A stretch of DNA of 64,000 nucleotides from NCBI GenBank assembly GCA_902728285.1, contig CACVBU010000064.1:1527640-1591639 (forward strand), given 5' to 3'. Made by a program: the position numbers and the translations under genes. The notes beneath the pieces were generated by a model. It searched no databases. It was not told where the DNA came from and saw only the letters and a list, made by a program, of their open reading frames with translations. Shown in pieces: positions 21,748 to 33,640 of the stretch (positions within the stretch are counted from its first letter, which is position 1; every line of letters starts with the position of its first letter). The stretch is from Clytia hemisphaerica. Taxonomy: Eukaryota; Cnidaria; Hydrozoa; Leptothecata; Clytiidae.

Positions 21748-22415
21748 TTTTCGCGATTTATTTCGCTCTCGTAATTAAATCTCGTGAAATTTAATCCAAT
21801 TTTAGTATGTTTTTATTGTAAAAGATAAATGACTTATCCGGCACCTTAGCCTGACTCAAAAATTGTCATCCGACGCGCTAAAGCTCTGAAGGTCGGAAAA
21901 ATTTTCAATATCTAAAAGATTTACATTACCGAATTTATTGTAAGACCACGTCAAGGATATTGCAGCCCTTGTTTTCGGGGATTAGTGGGTCGAACCGAAA
22001 TATTTTTAGTTTTACTTGCAAGGGTAGTTGAACCCGACTGAGGATGCGGTACATCAAATGCCGACTATCATTCCTCTCCGATGGGAAATTGGTTCACTCC
22101 TTAAGAGCTTTAGCGTGGGCGGCCGCCAATCCGCCATCGGAATATCAGATAAATAAATGACCTGCTTTTAAGTTTGTGGGATGACAATTTCTGAGAAAAA
22201 CCGAAGAATTAAATGAGGCTGGTGAAAAGCTTAATTTATGATACCAAACTGGAACGCTAAATTCTCCAACAAAGTTGATTCATCCATGCTACACAGCAAA
22301 TAAGTAGCTAAAATCCACAAGAAATCCAACAAACAACCACCACTTCAATTTTGAAAACAGTTTAAACCACATGTGCCTAATTCGTATCGGGGAGAGTTCA
22401 ATTTAGGAGACATTA
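21748..22415. repeat. Long dispersed repeat, copy 1 (interrupted at its right end by the RTE-like LINE)
   Basis: From TCGCGATTTATTTCGCTCTC to GGAGACATTA this matches 25799-26364 over most of its length, including CCGCCATCGGAATATCAGAT and CATCCATGCTACACAGCAAA. Copy 1 has about 85 extra bases near 21800-21880. It stops exactly where the LINE begins. Confidence 0.88.
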
Positions 22416-22416
22416 G

Positions 22417-24726
22417 GAGGACGATTCAACCTCATCCAAAAACCTCTTCTACGCCAACCTAAACAAACAATTCATCTGTGAAAAGACACGAAAAGTAATC
22501 TGTCTTGGTGATTTTAATGCTACCTCATCAGCCACCTTATATAATTCTTCCCTTCGTGAAAACACCCTGATCGATGACCTTATAGTAAATAACAATGGTC
22601 TTCGCTTTCATGAATTTTTCAACCGTAATCGACTATCTGTTCTGAACACTTGGTTTACCCACAAAATGTGCCGTCGAATCACCTGGCATTCGCCAGATGG
22701 AGTTACCAAGAAAGTATACGATTTCGTATTATGTTGTAGCTGGCTTCGCCAATATGCCAATAACTGTCGTGTGTACAACAGTTTTGACTTTGACTCTGAC
22801 CATCGGTTACTTATAGCAGACATCTGTACACCAAGCTCAAAAATTGGTCGATACATTTCAAGAAATAGGACACCGAAAAGTATCAAGCTGAACTTGAAGT
22901 GTCTACAGGATACGCAAATTTATAACGCATTTCTCGAAAATACCGTTACTAAACTGGAACAAATCGATTTACTTCAAAATAATAACTCTATCATCAATGA
23001 ATCGTTTATTACGTATATAAATTCATCTGCAGAAGAATCTATTCCCAAAATTGAGAGATCAAGATTATACCAACCATGGCATAACGATGAGGAATTGAAA
23101 CGTCTGTACGGATTGAAAGATGAATTAACTCTTCGTAACAATAGTAAGGGACTATTTACTATTAGAAAGAGGATACGATTACGATCAAAACATCTCAGAA
23201 ATCAGTATTATAAATCAGAAGCTGAAAAGATCAATCAATTTGCCATCAATAGAGAACTCGACAAACTCTTTTCGAGGGCTAAAAACCAAGAGACAACCCT
23301 TAGAAGCACAACTGCAAAATGCCCCCCAGAAATGCTTCTAAAACACTTCCAAAAACATTTCAATCCTAGCCGTGATAATCTCATAATCCCTGAAGAACTC
23401 TCGACTAACGTGCCAGATTTTATAAATGAGCTTCGTAACATTTCCACCAACATCCCTATAGAGACTGATACCCCGTCCATCGAGGAAATTCAAAAGCACC
23501 TTCATCAACTAAAATCAGACAAAGCTAGCAATGACATTGACCCTGAAATCCTCAAAAAATGTGAGCACCCGATTATGCTCCAAGTTATCCATAAATTGGC
23601 AGAAAATCTTTGGTCTAATCTGGATCTACCAAGCGCCTGGGGAAACTCGAGATTGAAAACGCTTTGGAAAGGGAAGGGTTCCAAATCCGACCCAACCAAA
23701 TATCGGGGAATCAGCATTGGCTCGACTGTATGTAAATTGATGATAAATATCATACTGGATCGAATCAGACCGTGGTATGAGGCACAAATCACAGATGAAC
23801 AAAATGGATTTAGAAAAAACAGAGGTACAACAGACGGGATTTTCACTATCAAAAGAACACAACAAATATCCAATCGAAAAACGCAACCACTCTACTTACT
23901 GTTTGTTGATTTAACGGCTGCATTTGACCATATACCCAGAGACTGGCTATTTCAATCAATCAGAATTCGCTTTCCTGATAATGCTGACCTAAAACTATTC
24001 GATATCTTAGAGAAGTTATACAGTCAAACATCCTTGACCTTCCATGAAGCGAACACTTCATTCCATGTATCATCAGGCGTTCGTCAAGGAGGACCTGAGA
24101 GTCCTCTGTTGTTCAACCTCTACATTGACTACGTCATGCGAGTTTTTATTAAAAAATGTAACTTTACTGACGAGGTTAGTTTCTTTAAACATAAGTATCG
24201 AATCAATCCAAGATCGATCTCTAGAGCAGAACGACTTCGAATGCGAAATCAGAACGGGAAGCTATCAGGTGAATCATCACTCCCATGGTGTGGGTACGCA
24301 GACGACCTGATACTTTTCTTGACTGATCTTTCATCTCTACAATCAGCGTCAACACTTCTAGACAACTTATTCGTTAAATTTGGTCTTCGAATCAACGAAA
24401 CCAAAACCGAGACGATGATTCTCAATCACTGCTACCTCGAGACAAACTATCCTGATAGCATCATTAATATTCGCAATGTCCCGTTGAAAAATTCAGGCCA
24501 GTTCAAATATCTTGGTTCGCACATCTCTCCAAATGCGCCTAATACCGGAGACATTGAAATCAACTATCGCATTCAGATGGCACTTGGAAAATTCGCAAGT
24601 ATGACAAACCTCCTTCAGAATCATGGAATTCATCTATCTACAAGAGTTAAATTTTTTAACTCCTTTGTGAGAAGTAGACTAACGTACTCTTGTCAGAATT
24701 GGAATCTGACCGCCAGCGCAATTTGA
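22417..24726 (+). pseudogene. Endonuclease-reverse transcriptase frame of the RTE-like element (frameshifted)
   Basis: The frame is open from 22417 without an ATG; an internal ATG lies at 22666. Endonuclease motifs are ICLGDFNAT (about 22498), RRITWHSPDG, and DSDHRLLIAD with its catalytic Asp-His. RT motifs are KYRGISIGS, FVDLTAAFDHIPRDW, SSGVRQGGPESPLLF and CGYADDLILFL, with the YADD active site intact. The frame ends at TGA 24724-24726. One extra base near 24716 explains this, since the family-like sequence continues in another frame to 25063. The protein copies the element's RNA into DNA; this copy cannot make the full product. Confidence 0.85.
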
Positions 24727-25063
24727 TAAGCTTGATTCAACGTACAGAAGTCTACTTCGCAAAATGATACGACGTGGTTTCAGTCGAGTCGATACTGAAG
24801 AAGGAGACTTTCGATTAAAAATTAATAACGCTAAGCTCCATTCTATCTGCCATACTGAAGACGTCAGTAGTTTCATTCGAAAACAGCAAAAGAATTATGC
24901 AGGACATGTCGTTCGAATGTCTGTAGATCGTGGTATTAAACAGTTAATGTTTAATTCCGATAAATATCATAGAATCGGAAGAACAACTCCCTCTCTCCTA
25001 GAGCAGGTGTTGTCAGATAACAATTTGACTATCGACAGATTTATAAATTTGAATATGAAATAG
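24727..25063 (+). pseudogene. Displaced C-terminal part of the RTE-like protein
   Basis: After the frameshift near 24716 the sequence reads QFDKLDSTYRSLLRKM, then a 99-codon stretch beginning at 24764 and ending at 25063. It is contiguous in sense with the upstream RT and is the C-terminal region beyond the RT core. No separate gene is proposed. Confidence 0.8.
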
Positions 25064-25162
25064 TGATTTTACCTAACAATTTTTTATGATTAAAGTTTGA
25101 CTTAGGTCCCATTTACTAGTTATAGTTTATATGGTAAAATAATATATATATATATATATATA

Positions 25163-25798
25163 TACGTAATGACTTTCTAACATATTGCCAGCTAAAAACT
25201 GTCTCAGGTAAGTTATGGCATGTCTCAAAAACCTGAAAATTACCATAATTTTTGAAGGCCATTAGCCGGCAGAAAATGAGGAAATCAATAATTGGCTACG
25301 AAGGATACCATGATGAAGTTTCGCTGTAGGGGTGTTACCTAATTGTTTACGCCCTTATTCTCGCGAAAAACCGCAAAAAACAAAAAGTGATGACATCAGC
25401 AAAACTTGTTTTTTAAATATCTCCAGTTTGGCTAATGGTAGAAACATGAAAATTGTTTGGCCCTGAACCCCCTGGATGTCCGAGATCCTCAACGGGGTCC
25501 CCCCTCTTGGATGTCCGGGGCTCCATGAGATCTAGAAACTCCCTGGATGCTCGATGTTCAACATCCTCAACGGGGTCCCCCTTTGGATGTCCGAACCCAT
25601 GAAATCTAGAAACCCTCTGGATGTCCGGACTCATTTGAAATTTAGATTCATGACTTACGAAATTAAATCCACCTCAACATTTTCAGAATCGCATTTTCAG
25701 CAGAGAAACCAAAAAATGACTATTTTCAGCTGTTTTCAAGCTTATTCGTGAAATGAAATCCACGCAAAAACTTTCAAAACACGAAATTAAATTCAGAA
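25163..25798. repeat. Continuation of the long repeat and a CTGGATGTCCG repeat
   Basis: 25163-25210 (TACGTAAT, GACTTTCTAAC, CAGCTAA, AACTGTCT) resembles 26365-26420, the sequence that follows the empty copy. 25460-25640 carries CTGGATGTCCG-like words four or more times with CAACGGGGTCCCCC twice, about 105 bases apart. The open frame on the minus strand there is a repeat translation. Confidence 0.6.
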
Positions 25799-26364
25799 AA
25801 TTTTGCGATTTATTTCGCTCTCGTAATTAAATTTCGTGAAAATTTTTCAACATCTTAAAGGTTTACATTACCGAATTTATTGTAACACCGCGTCAAAGAT
25901 TTTTCAGCCCTAGTTTTCGGGGGTTAGCGGGTCAAATACCGAATTATTTTTAGCTTTACGTGCAAGGGTAGTTGAACCAGACTGGGGATGCGGCATATCA
26001 AAGTCCGACTATCATTATTCTTCTACGATGGGAAATTGGTCCTCTCCTTAAGAGCTTCTTAGCGTGGGTGGCTGCGAATCCGCCATCGGAATATCAGATA
26101 AATAAATTGCCTGCTTTTAAGTTTGTGGGATGACACTTTCTGAGAAATACTGAAGAATTATATGAGGCTGGTGAAAAGCTTTTTGTATGATACCAAACTG
26201 GAACGCTAAATTCTCCAACAAAGTTGATTCATCCATGCTACACAGCAAATAAGTAGCTAAAATTCACAAGAAATCCAACAAACAACCACCACTTCAATTT
26301 TGAAAAAAGTTTAAGCCACATGTGCCTAATTCGTATCGAGGAGAGTTCAATTTAGGAGACATTA
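25799..26364. repeat. Long dispersed repeat, copy 2 (empty LINE site)
   Basis: Matches 21748-22415 through CATCCATGCTACACAGCAAA and GAGAGTTCAATTTAGGAGAC. It continues uninterrupted from CATTA into TACGTAAT, so it keeps the pre-insertion form of the site occupied at 22416. Confidence 0.88.
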
Positions 26365-28000
26365 TACGTAATATTTGATTGAGGCTTGACTTTCTAACCT
26401 CTCGTCAGCTAACAACTGTCTTTAGCCTGTCCGATATCTTCAGAGCCTGATCAGTGGCACGTCTTTTTATCCAGGTTTGCCTAAGTACCGACCGTTAAAG
26501 CATCTTCTATAAGAAGCAAGAGTTCGATCGTATTTGTCGTTTGAGGATGCAATCAGCCTAACTTTGCGCGTTAAAAGGGCCAAAACTTTGCAATTTTAAC
26601 CAAAAAGCGGCGTTATTTTTTTATCACTATTTCTCACTCCAGGGGAATAAGGCGGGTTAGGTTATATTAAGTATGATTCAAAGACGAAAATTATCCATCG
26701 TTTTACTCCATAAAACTAAATAAATAAACTCCAATAAACTTATAAACCACTCCCGTCTACTTTAGACCATAACATACTTAAAACTTAATGAATGGAGCTA
26801 ATTTTCTTGGAAGTAATCTTCACCACGGCAACTAATTTTCGCGTTTTCATCAGGTGTCTACCGCAAAAATTAGTTCCGCAAAATACAATTCTTACAAAAA
26901 AATCCCCAAAACCCCTAAAAACATAAAAGAATTTCGGCCAAGAGTGGGTGTCAACCGTGAAAATTAGTTCCGCAAATTTAGTACCCTCTCACACAACATC
27001 ACAATCACATCGTGATGCGTGAAAATAAAATAAGTTCCCACGAAATTAGTTCACGTGATTGAGGGTTACGCTCAAAATAGACGATATGTTATCGTCCGTT
27101 ACAGTGATAGTAAAGGCGGGAAAATATGGCGGAATGGTGTTAATGGTGGTATGTATACGGGAAAAAATCGACGGGAGACCCCGTTTTCGAATTTTCTTCG
27201 GCTTTGTGCTTTTTTCTTAGGTTAGATATTGATTCGTCTTTTAGACTATAACACAGTCTACGCTCAAAATTACTTTTTTCATTTTGAAACATTTTACTGC
27301 TCTCATCTTCCGCCAGAAGGGCATAATAATGCTTGAACACTGCAACATAATTCTGATGGCAGTGGATTGGCGCGGCTGTCGCCCCCCCCTGATGAACTGG
27401 ACAGCTTTTGATGAGCTGCGTGTCCCCCGGTTTCAGCACTGTTCAACTACCCGCCTTATTTCCCTGAAGAATGTTTCGGATGGACTCGGTCTAATCCCCA
27501 AGAACGAGGGGCTAGGGAGTATTCAGGCACATCTCACTGACATGCAAAGTTCACGACGGTTGTGGGAAAAGAAAAGTGAAGTGAAGGCAGGGCGTTTTTT
27601 TCTTGGCGTTGTGGGCGTCCATAAGCTTGACCATAATTTTTTCCCGATTCAGCCGGATTCATCTAAAAAATTTCCCGATTTTCTAAAAGTACAAAGGTCA
27701 TCTTTTGACTTACAGATTTGCGGAAAGTGATATATACTATCCGTAGATCTAACACGATTTTTTTTCCTATCCGTAATTGCGTTTTCAGGGGGTATTGGGT
27801 CATTAACAGTTAGGTAGGGTCAGGGTTGCTAGTAACGGCTTGTCACTGTGCCGGGTGCATACTCGGCGCCTTGGGCCCCGCAGGGTTGCTAGTAACGGCT
27901 CGAATTTCAGTCAGGTTAAAAAAGGGGTACTTTTACCCATATTATAATAACATTACCCCCGTCTTTTTTGTCATTCTATAAGTATTTCTAAATTTTGAAT
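26365..28000. other. Repeat remnants, no recognised gene
   Basis: AAAATTAGTTCCGCAAA-like words recur at 26840-27050. CAGGGTTGCTAGTAACGGCT occurs at 27821 and again 60 bases later. The frames at 27284-27730 (+) and 27140-27439 (-) overlap each other and carry no domain I recognise; either could be decayed transposon coding sequence. Confidence 0.4.
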
Positions 28001-28006
28001 TCTGCT

Positions 28007-28095
28007 GTGCGAGTGTGGCTCAACGGAGAGCGTGTTTGCTTCCGAATCTGAAGGTCTTTCTTTGGTGGTGGTTCGAATCCGACCCGGTGCGAAGA
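28007..28095 (+). mobile_element. tRNA-like sequence, probably a SINE head or tRNA pseudogene
   Basis: GTGGCTCAACGGAGAGCG resembles a tRNA D arm and A box, and GGTTCGAATCC is a perfect B box. The first seven bases (GCGAGTG) do not pair with the 3' end, so an acceptor stem does not form and a working tRNA is unlikely. Confidence 0.55.
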
Positions 28096-28099
28096 TTTG

Positions 28100-29589
28100 A
28101 TTGGTCGAAAAATGATTGACAGGTATCAAAACTTAGTCAGAAATGAGAAACTAAGTCTCAAACAGTCAGTAGAAGCAAAGATACAGAAGAAAGATAGGAA
28201 AGGAAAAGGAGTAGAAGGAGTGTTAGATATACGGATAGTAGTTATCACCTACCCAGATTTGCAGCTTTATTCTCGCGAGATCGTGTTCAACTAAACTGGT
28301 CACTTCACACTCCTCCAAAACGCCAGCAAAATTTTCACTCCAGGACCATTCAACTGAGACTTTTGAAAGATGGCTTTGAATAGTGGGTAAGCGTACTTTG
28401 AACAGTGGGTAATAAATTTTTACTAATCAATTTCTGATCAACTGCCTTATCTGTCTCTTTCTTTCCTGAGCTTCACAACAACATACAAAATTAAGGATTT
28501 TCATTCAGCCCATATTTTTAAAACAAAGCTGGTCCAAATTTACCAAAGACAACTTTATCAAAGACTACAATGCGATCAACTGCTCTATTTGACAGGTTTG
28601 ACCTAGATCGTGACAAATGCTTAAAGTATTCAATATGATAAAATGAAAATGCTTATCAGTTACATCAATATGCCTTCTTACCTGTCTTTAAAAATATAAA
28701 TAAAAGTAATCACGAAAAAGGACGCGAAAAAAAAAGACATAAGTGTGAGAACAGAGTAATCAAACTCGTTAGAAAAAGTACCATTAGAAGTCATAAAAAA
28801 TCAACCTGAATAATGCAATTGGAATTCCAGAGAAGTTCATAATTCCCCAAACAACATTACATTACTATGTCAAACTCCCATTACATAAATTTTACAATTA
28901 CGTCAGAGTAGACTACGCTCGCCACCGAAGAGGTTTATTTGGAAAGGGTAATTACGTTTTATTGTTCTCTTCTTTTTTAAAGATTGGCCGGGTTGGAAAA
29001 GTATTAATTTCTTTGTACATATTTTACCTACCCCAAATATTTAGGAGGCTGAGTTTTAAACGAATCGTCAAGTTGAAACGAACGATAAATGTATCAAGGT
29101 CTGTTTTATTTACCCCCTGGTGACTTAACAAAAGAGACTTAACTCGATGTTACATTCCAATTATTGAAAGTTTGTCTCGGCCTTTTTATAATGAGCGAGA
29201 CATACGTTCTCTGATTACGCAATTTTCATATTGACATTTTCGAGGCATTTTGATGTAACTGCTTATAAAGCAAGGTTGACACGAGCAGACGAGCCCTTGT
29301 TAAGCTCACCAAATGTGAGATAAAATCTAAAGCCAGACCATATTTCAGACGGCAGCGTTCGTTGGTGGCCAAAAAGGGCACTTTTTCCAGCGTTTTTTCT
29401 ACTAAAAAGGCTGTTTTTTGAAAGCCAAATTGTCTTGTGCATAAATTTGGTTAAAATGATATTAAATAAAAAAGAATTTTCTTGAGTATACATAATTTTC
29501 CCATATATTTTTTCGACATGGATAAGGAGAGAAATCAGGCAATAATTTACTTACTTTGTGATACTTCGTTATTGATTATGTACTTTATG
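28100..29589. other. No gene seen
   Basis: AT-rich, with no exon-like frame or inverted repeat that I could support. The frame at 28097-28294 is rich in lysine, probably by composition. Confidence 0.4.
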
Positions 29590-30375
29590 GTACTCATCCA
29601 ATTCGTTGAATCCGGTGATTGACCATTACTGTTGTACTGTTAGAGTCAGCTCTCCTGAAGTTGAAAGAATTAGGAAGCAGCAGTTCGTCTGGCAGTGTAC
29701 TGAGGAATTGGTCAAGATGCTGTTTAAAAGTTTGTTTGGTACAGTTTGTGAGGTTTCTAAGGGATTTTGGCAGAGCATTGAAGAGCCTTGGTCCGGTTCT
29801 TGTGGGAGACAATCCCTCACATATATTTTTATGTTTGACATTTATAGCTTTCAAATTGCATTTTCTACCCAGTCTCTGATTTGTGTAGGAATGCACACCA
29901 CCTGCCTCGTCTGTAGTTTAAATTGGGGGCAATGTCTTCTAGTATGCACCACGTGTAAATGATTCTGTACCTGTCTCTTCTTCTTTCTAGACTGTAGATT
30001 TTCAGTTGGTTCAATTTTTCCCAATAGTTTAGGTGGCTCAACAAGGGGATCCCGTTCAGGAATGATTTTTGTAGCAGCTCTAGTTCTTGAATGAGACATC
30101 TCTTTGATGGAGACCATAGTTGAGAGCAGTAGTCAAGGTGTGGAATGGCAAGTGACTTCCAAAGGGTTTAACATGACATCAGTGTCCCTTGTCTTGAAAG
30201 TACGAAATATCCAAGCTGAGTGGGTGAACCCTGTGAGGCACCCCGGATATGATATCTGCATTTTTGGATAGCGTTGTGTTGACAGAGACTCTCTGTGTTC
30301 TCCCTGTAAGAAATGACTTTATCCAGGATAGGAGTTTTCCACAAATGCTATTTCTTTCAAGTTTCTGCAGCAGTA
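29590..30375 (-). mobile_element. 3' part of a CR1-like LINE with internal deletion (fragment C)
   Basis: Read on the minus strand, 30375-30240 encodes an RT palm segment (KLERNSICGKLLSWIKSFL and then ISGVP). It then jumps to the post-RT region typical of CR1-like proteins (RNA copying enzymes): YSLERRRDRYRIIYTWCILE and GPRLFNALPKSLRNLT. The centre of the RT, with the YADD box, is missing. Several frame changes show it is dead. The left edge near 29590 is taken as the element's 3' end. Confidence 0.75.
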
Positions 30376-30771
30376 TCGAGGGGTGAACACAGCCCATTGT
30401 AGATTTTAAATACTTTGCAAGCTATACTCTTTTTATAGTAGTAAGCAATCCCTTTCCAATTTGCAGAAGATAAAACATAGACATCAGAGACTGACTTCTT
30501 CAAACGATTGATGAAACGAGCTGCTCTGATATGGACTTTTTCAATACTGGACAATAGGGTGTCTGAACAATTTCCCCAGATAAGAATATACTGTAAAGAA
30601 CAGATGGAAGGATACCTTGAAAATAAATAGTAGAGAGAGTAGATTTTGGCATTCCTCTCATTTGGTATAGCTTTTTAAGTTTAACACTAAAGCTTTTTGT
30701 AACTTTTTGAACATGGACATCCCATTTCAATTCGTCATCAATTATTACACCCAGACATTTTGTTGAGTTTA

Positions 30772-31806
30772 TCAATTCAATACTTTTGTTGCAGATTGAC
30801 AAATTTTGTTAAGTGGACTGATGAAGCGGTTTTTGGACATAATCATAACTTTACATTTTCCTGGATGAATTGTTAATAAATTTTTCTTGGCAAACAATTC
30901 TAATTCATTTGCGTTTTGTTGGATGTTTTTGATAACCGTGTCTGTGTCTAAACCCACAGTGTAGGCAGTAGAGTCATCAGCAAGCTGCTCTAGTTCGCAA
31001 GTAATACTATCACTCATATCATTGACATTTACTGTGAAGCAACAGGGACCAATGAGTGATCCCTGAGGCACACCATATTCTACGTTTTCATGTTGGGAGT
31101 GATGAGCTCCATTAATGACTGTAAATTGTTTGCGATTGGACAAGTAGCTTGTAAGAAAGTTTAGAAAGTCTCCTGAGACACCAGAAGCACTCAACTTTTT
31201 CAATAAGATGGGATGTGATACACTGTCGAAAGCTTTACGAAAATCAATAAAGAGGGTACCAACGGATTGACGTGAGTCAATAGCTTTTCTCCATTTCTCT
31301 GTCATATATAGAAGTATGTCATCAGTTGATCGTTGTGGTCTGAATCCCCACTGATGTTCTGATTCAAGATTGTGCTGTCTAAGATGATCTGTCAGCTGAG
31401 AGCAGATGAGGTGTTCAACGATTTTGCTTGGAATTGATAACAGAGATATTGGTCTGTAATTCGAGCAATCAGTCTTTGATCCTTTCTTGAATACTGCTGT
31501 AACTTTTGAAGTTTTCCATTTGGTGGGAAAGGAGTTTGACGATAAACTGCAACTAACAACGTGTTGTAGTCCCTCAATTGAAGCTTCAGGGTTCAAAGAA
31601 AGATCTTTGGCTGTGATGCTATCAGGACCACATGCTTTGCCAACTTTGACAGCAGCTTTGAAGGATGTTTTTAATAGTTCTTTCGAGAACTGGATTGTAG
31701 AAATTGTGGGAGTTATACGATAGATGTAAGGATTTAAGGTTCCGTTTTCATCAGTCTGAGGTGGAGTTGCGAGTTGTTTACCGATGTTGGCAAAAAAGTT
31801 ATTCAT
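30772..31806 (-). pseudogene. Reverse transcriptase segment of CR1-like fragment A
   Basis: A 344-codon open stretch with RT motifs in order: ACGPDSITAKDL, VFKKGSKTDCSNYRPISLLS, HQWGFRPQRSTDDILL, FIDFRKAFDSVSHPILLKKL, YGVPQGSLIGPCCF and QLADDSTAYT, the equivalent of the YADD box with Leu-Ala-Asp-Asp. The catalytic aspartates are therefore present. It is one piece of a longer broken ORF2, with the thumb and later parts continuing in another frame at 30802-30357. It would copy the element's RNA at the target site if the full protein were made. Confidence 0.85.
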
Positions 31807-32470
31807 AGTGTTTGCTTTTTCAAAGTCGTCAGTAACTATAGTATCATTTTCGTTTTAAGGGACCAATATGTAGCTTGTTTGATTTTCCTTTGAATTTTTT
31901 AACAAGGGACCAAAATGATTTTGAGGAATCACATGTCACAAATTTTTCCTTCCAATAATTGACTTTAGTAACTCTGATTATGTTGGTACATTTGTTCTTT
32001 GCTTTTTTGTAGTCCTTCCATTCTTTAGAGTTACGTGGGGTTTGTCTAGCTTTGGTCAGTAGTTTGTATCGATCGTTAATGGCTTTACGTACATCACCAT
32101 TCATCCAGGGTTGATTGTTATTGCGTACTCTCACTTTTCTGGTAGTAATATGAGAGGACAAGACATTCTTGAAAAGATGCTCCCAACACCATAACGAGTC
32201 ATCTGGATCATCAAATATGGATATGATATGCCAAGGACAGGTTTCAAGGTCCTTGTTAAGTTGGGTGGTATCAATGTTCTTATAGTTCCTCACCGAGATT
32301 AGTTTTGGAGGTGAGCTTGTACGCCGCAAATTCAAGAAGAAATAAATGAGATCATGGTCTGAAAGCCCCATTGCATATGTCCCTTTTTTAATTACTTTAG
32401 CCGGGTTTGAAGTACTGTAATGGCAAGATCGATAAGTGTTTTTGAGGTTGCAGTAATTCGAGTGAATTTC

Positions 32471-32839
32471 CATAGTGTGCAGAGGGGTCTGAACCCCCCC
32501 CTTAATATTTCACCCCCCCTATAAAGGTATCCCCCCTATTTTTAAAATTTTTTGATCCCGCACCATTTACAGGGAAATCTGATTCAAAACAGAGTGCAGT
32601 GAGAATAAATCAGATAAGTCGAAATTATGTGATATTAAATTTTATTGACTTAAATCAACATATAACTTTAAAAAAAATTTTTTTTAACCAAAAAGTTACT
32701 ATCCCCCCCATTTTTATTTGATCCCCCCCTATAAGCTCAAACCCCCCATTTTAACTGGAAAATTGCCCATCCCCCCTATAAAGCCTTCCTTGAAAACTCG
32801 GATCCCCCCCTTAAAAAAAGGGGGGGGGTTCATACTATG
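32471..32839. mobile_element. 369-bp MITE inserted in the CR1-like endonuclease, 5-bp target duplication
   Basis: It starts CATAGTGTGC...GAACCCCCCCCTT and ends AAAGGGGGGGGGTTCATACTATG, so the ends are inverted. ATTTC lies at 32466-32470 and again at 32840-32844. Leaving out the element and one ATTTC brings the two sides of the LINE frame together in phase, which supports these borders. Words such as CCCCCCCTATAA recur inside. No coding capacity. Confidence 0.9.
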
Positions 32840-33440
32840 ATTTCATGATCACGTTTGTTAAACAATGTTCAGCAAGAACTTGGTTAAATTCTTTCGTAAG
32901 TGTGTTGTTATCTTCACACATGTCAATGTTGAAGTCACCGAGAAGAAATATGTTTGAGCGATGGTTAAAACGGTTTAGTATTTGTGTGAAACTTAGAAGA
33001 AACTTTTTCATTTTTGGTGGGCGATAAACACATGCAAGAAGGTATTTTTGAGAGTGGATTGTACCTTCTATCCATATTGATTCAATCTTTGTATCGACTT
33101 CAATTTCATCTACCAAAAGGTCTCTTTTGTAGTAGACAAGGACACCACCCAACTGTTCTTTGCTTTTCTGTCTCTCCGATAGAAAAGGTAATTATCTATT
33201 TCAAGATCGTCATCATCATGTTCAGTTTCATTCAAGTCTCTGTGATGGCAAATATGTCAAACTTGCTCTCTCTTAGAAGAATTCTGACATCTTCAAGTTT
33301 GTGAAAAAGTCCATTCACGTATAAATGTCCACAATTTAGACATGGTATAGGTGTCTGTAGTTGTTTCAGTAGTACAGGATGACTGACGACCATAGTTGGT
33401 GATTGTTTATCTCACAATAAATCAGGTTGATGCAAATATG

Positions 33441-33640
33441 AACTTACCACTCCTAAAGAGTGCGGGTTGATCGCAACCCCTGTTGGTACTGTGTTAATGG
33501 GCTGACAGTATTTACCCAATGAACTTGCCACTCCTGAAGAGTGCGGGTTGATCGCAACCCCGGTTGGTACTGTGTTAATGGGCCTGACATTATTTACCCA
33601 ATAAACTTCCCACTCCAAAAGTGCAAGTTGATCGCATTAG
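33441..33640. repeat. 81-82 bp tandem repeat, about 2.3 units
   Basis: Units begin AACTTACCACTCC at 33441, AACTTGCCACTCC at 33522 and AACTTCCCACTCC at 33604. Each includes GAGTGCGGGTTGATCGCAAC and TTGGTACTGTGTTAATGGG. It sits just upstream (minus strand) of the ORF2 start of fragment A. The frame at 33412-33618 is a translation of the repeat. Confidence 0.85.

Larger units (their letters stand above)
22416..25162 (+). mobile_element. RTE-like non-LTR retroposon, 5' truncated, microsatellite 3' end
   Basis: It holds the second half of an APE-type endonuclease and a reverse transcriptase, then a (TA)n tail at 25142-25162. The start is cut inside the endonuclease. The insertion point can be read by comparison with the empty copy at 26364: CATTA joins TACGTAAT there, while here the LINE lies between them. 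A 5' truncation and a short-repeat tail are normal for this kind of element. The clade is judged from the endonuclease and RT motifs, not from a tree. Confidence 0.88.

Noticed and set aside
27284..27730. 148-codon plus-strand frame
   Set aside because: No recognised domain, overlapped by an equally open antisense frame; may be decayed transposon coding sequence, not reported as a gene.
28007..28095. Possible tRNA gene on the plus strand
   Set aside because: Perfect B box but no acceptor stem and irregular spacing; treated as a SINE head or pseudogene.
29606..29962. 118-codon plus-strand frame opposite LINE fragment C
   Set aside because: Antisense shadow of the CR1-like post-RT coding region on the minus strand.
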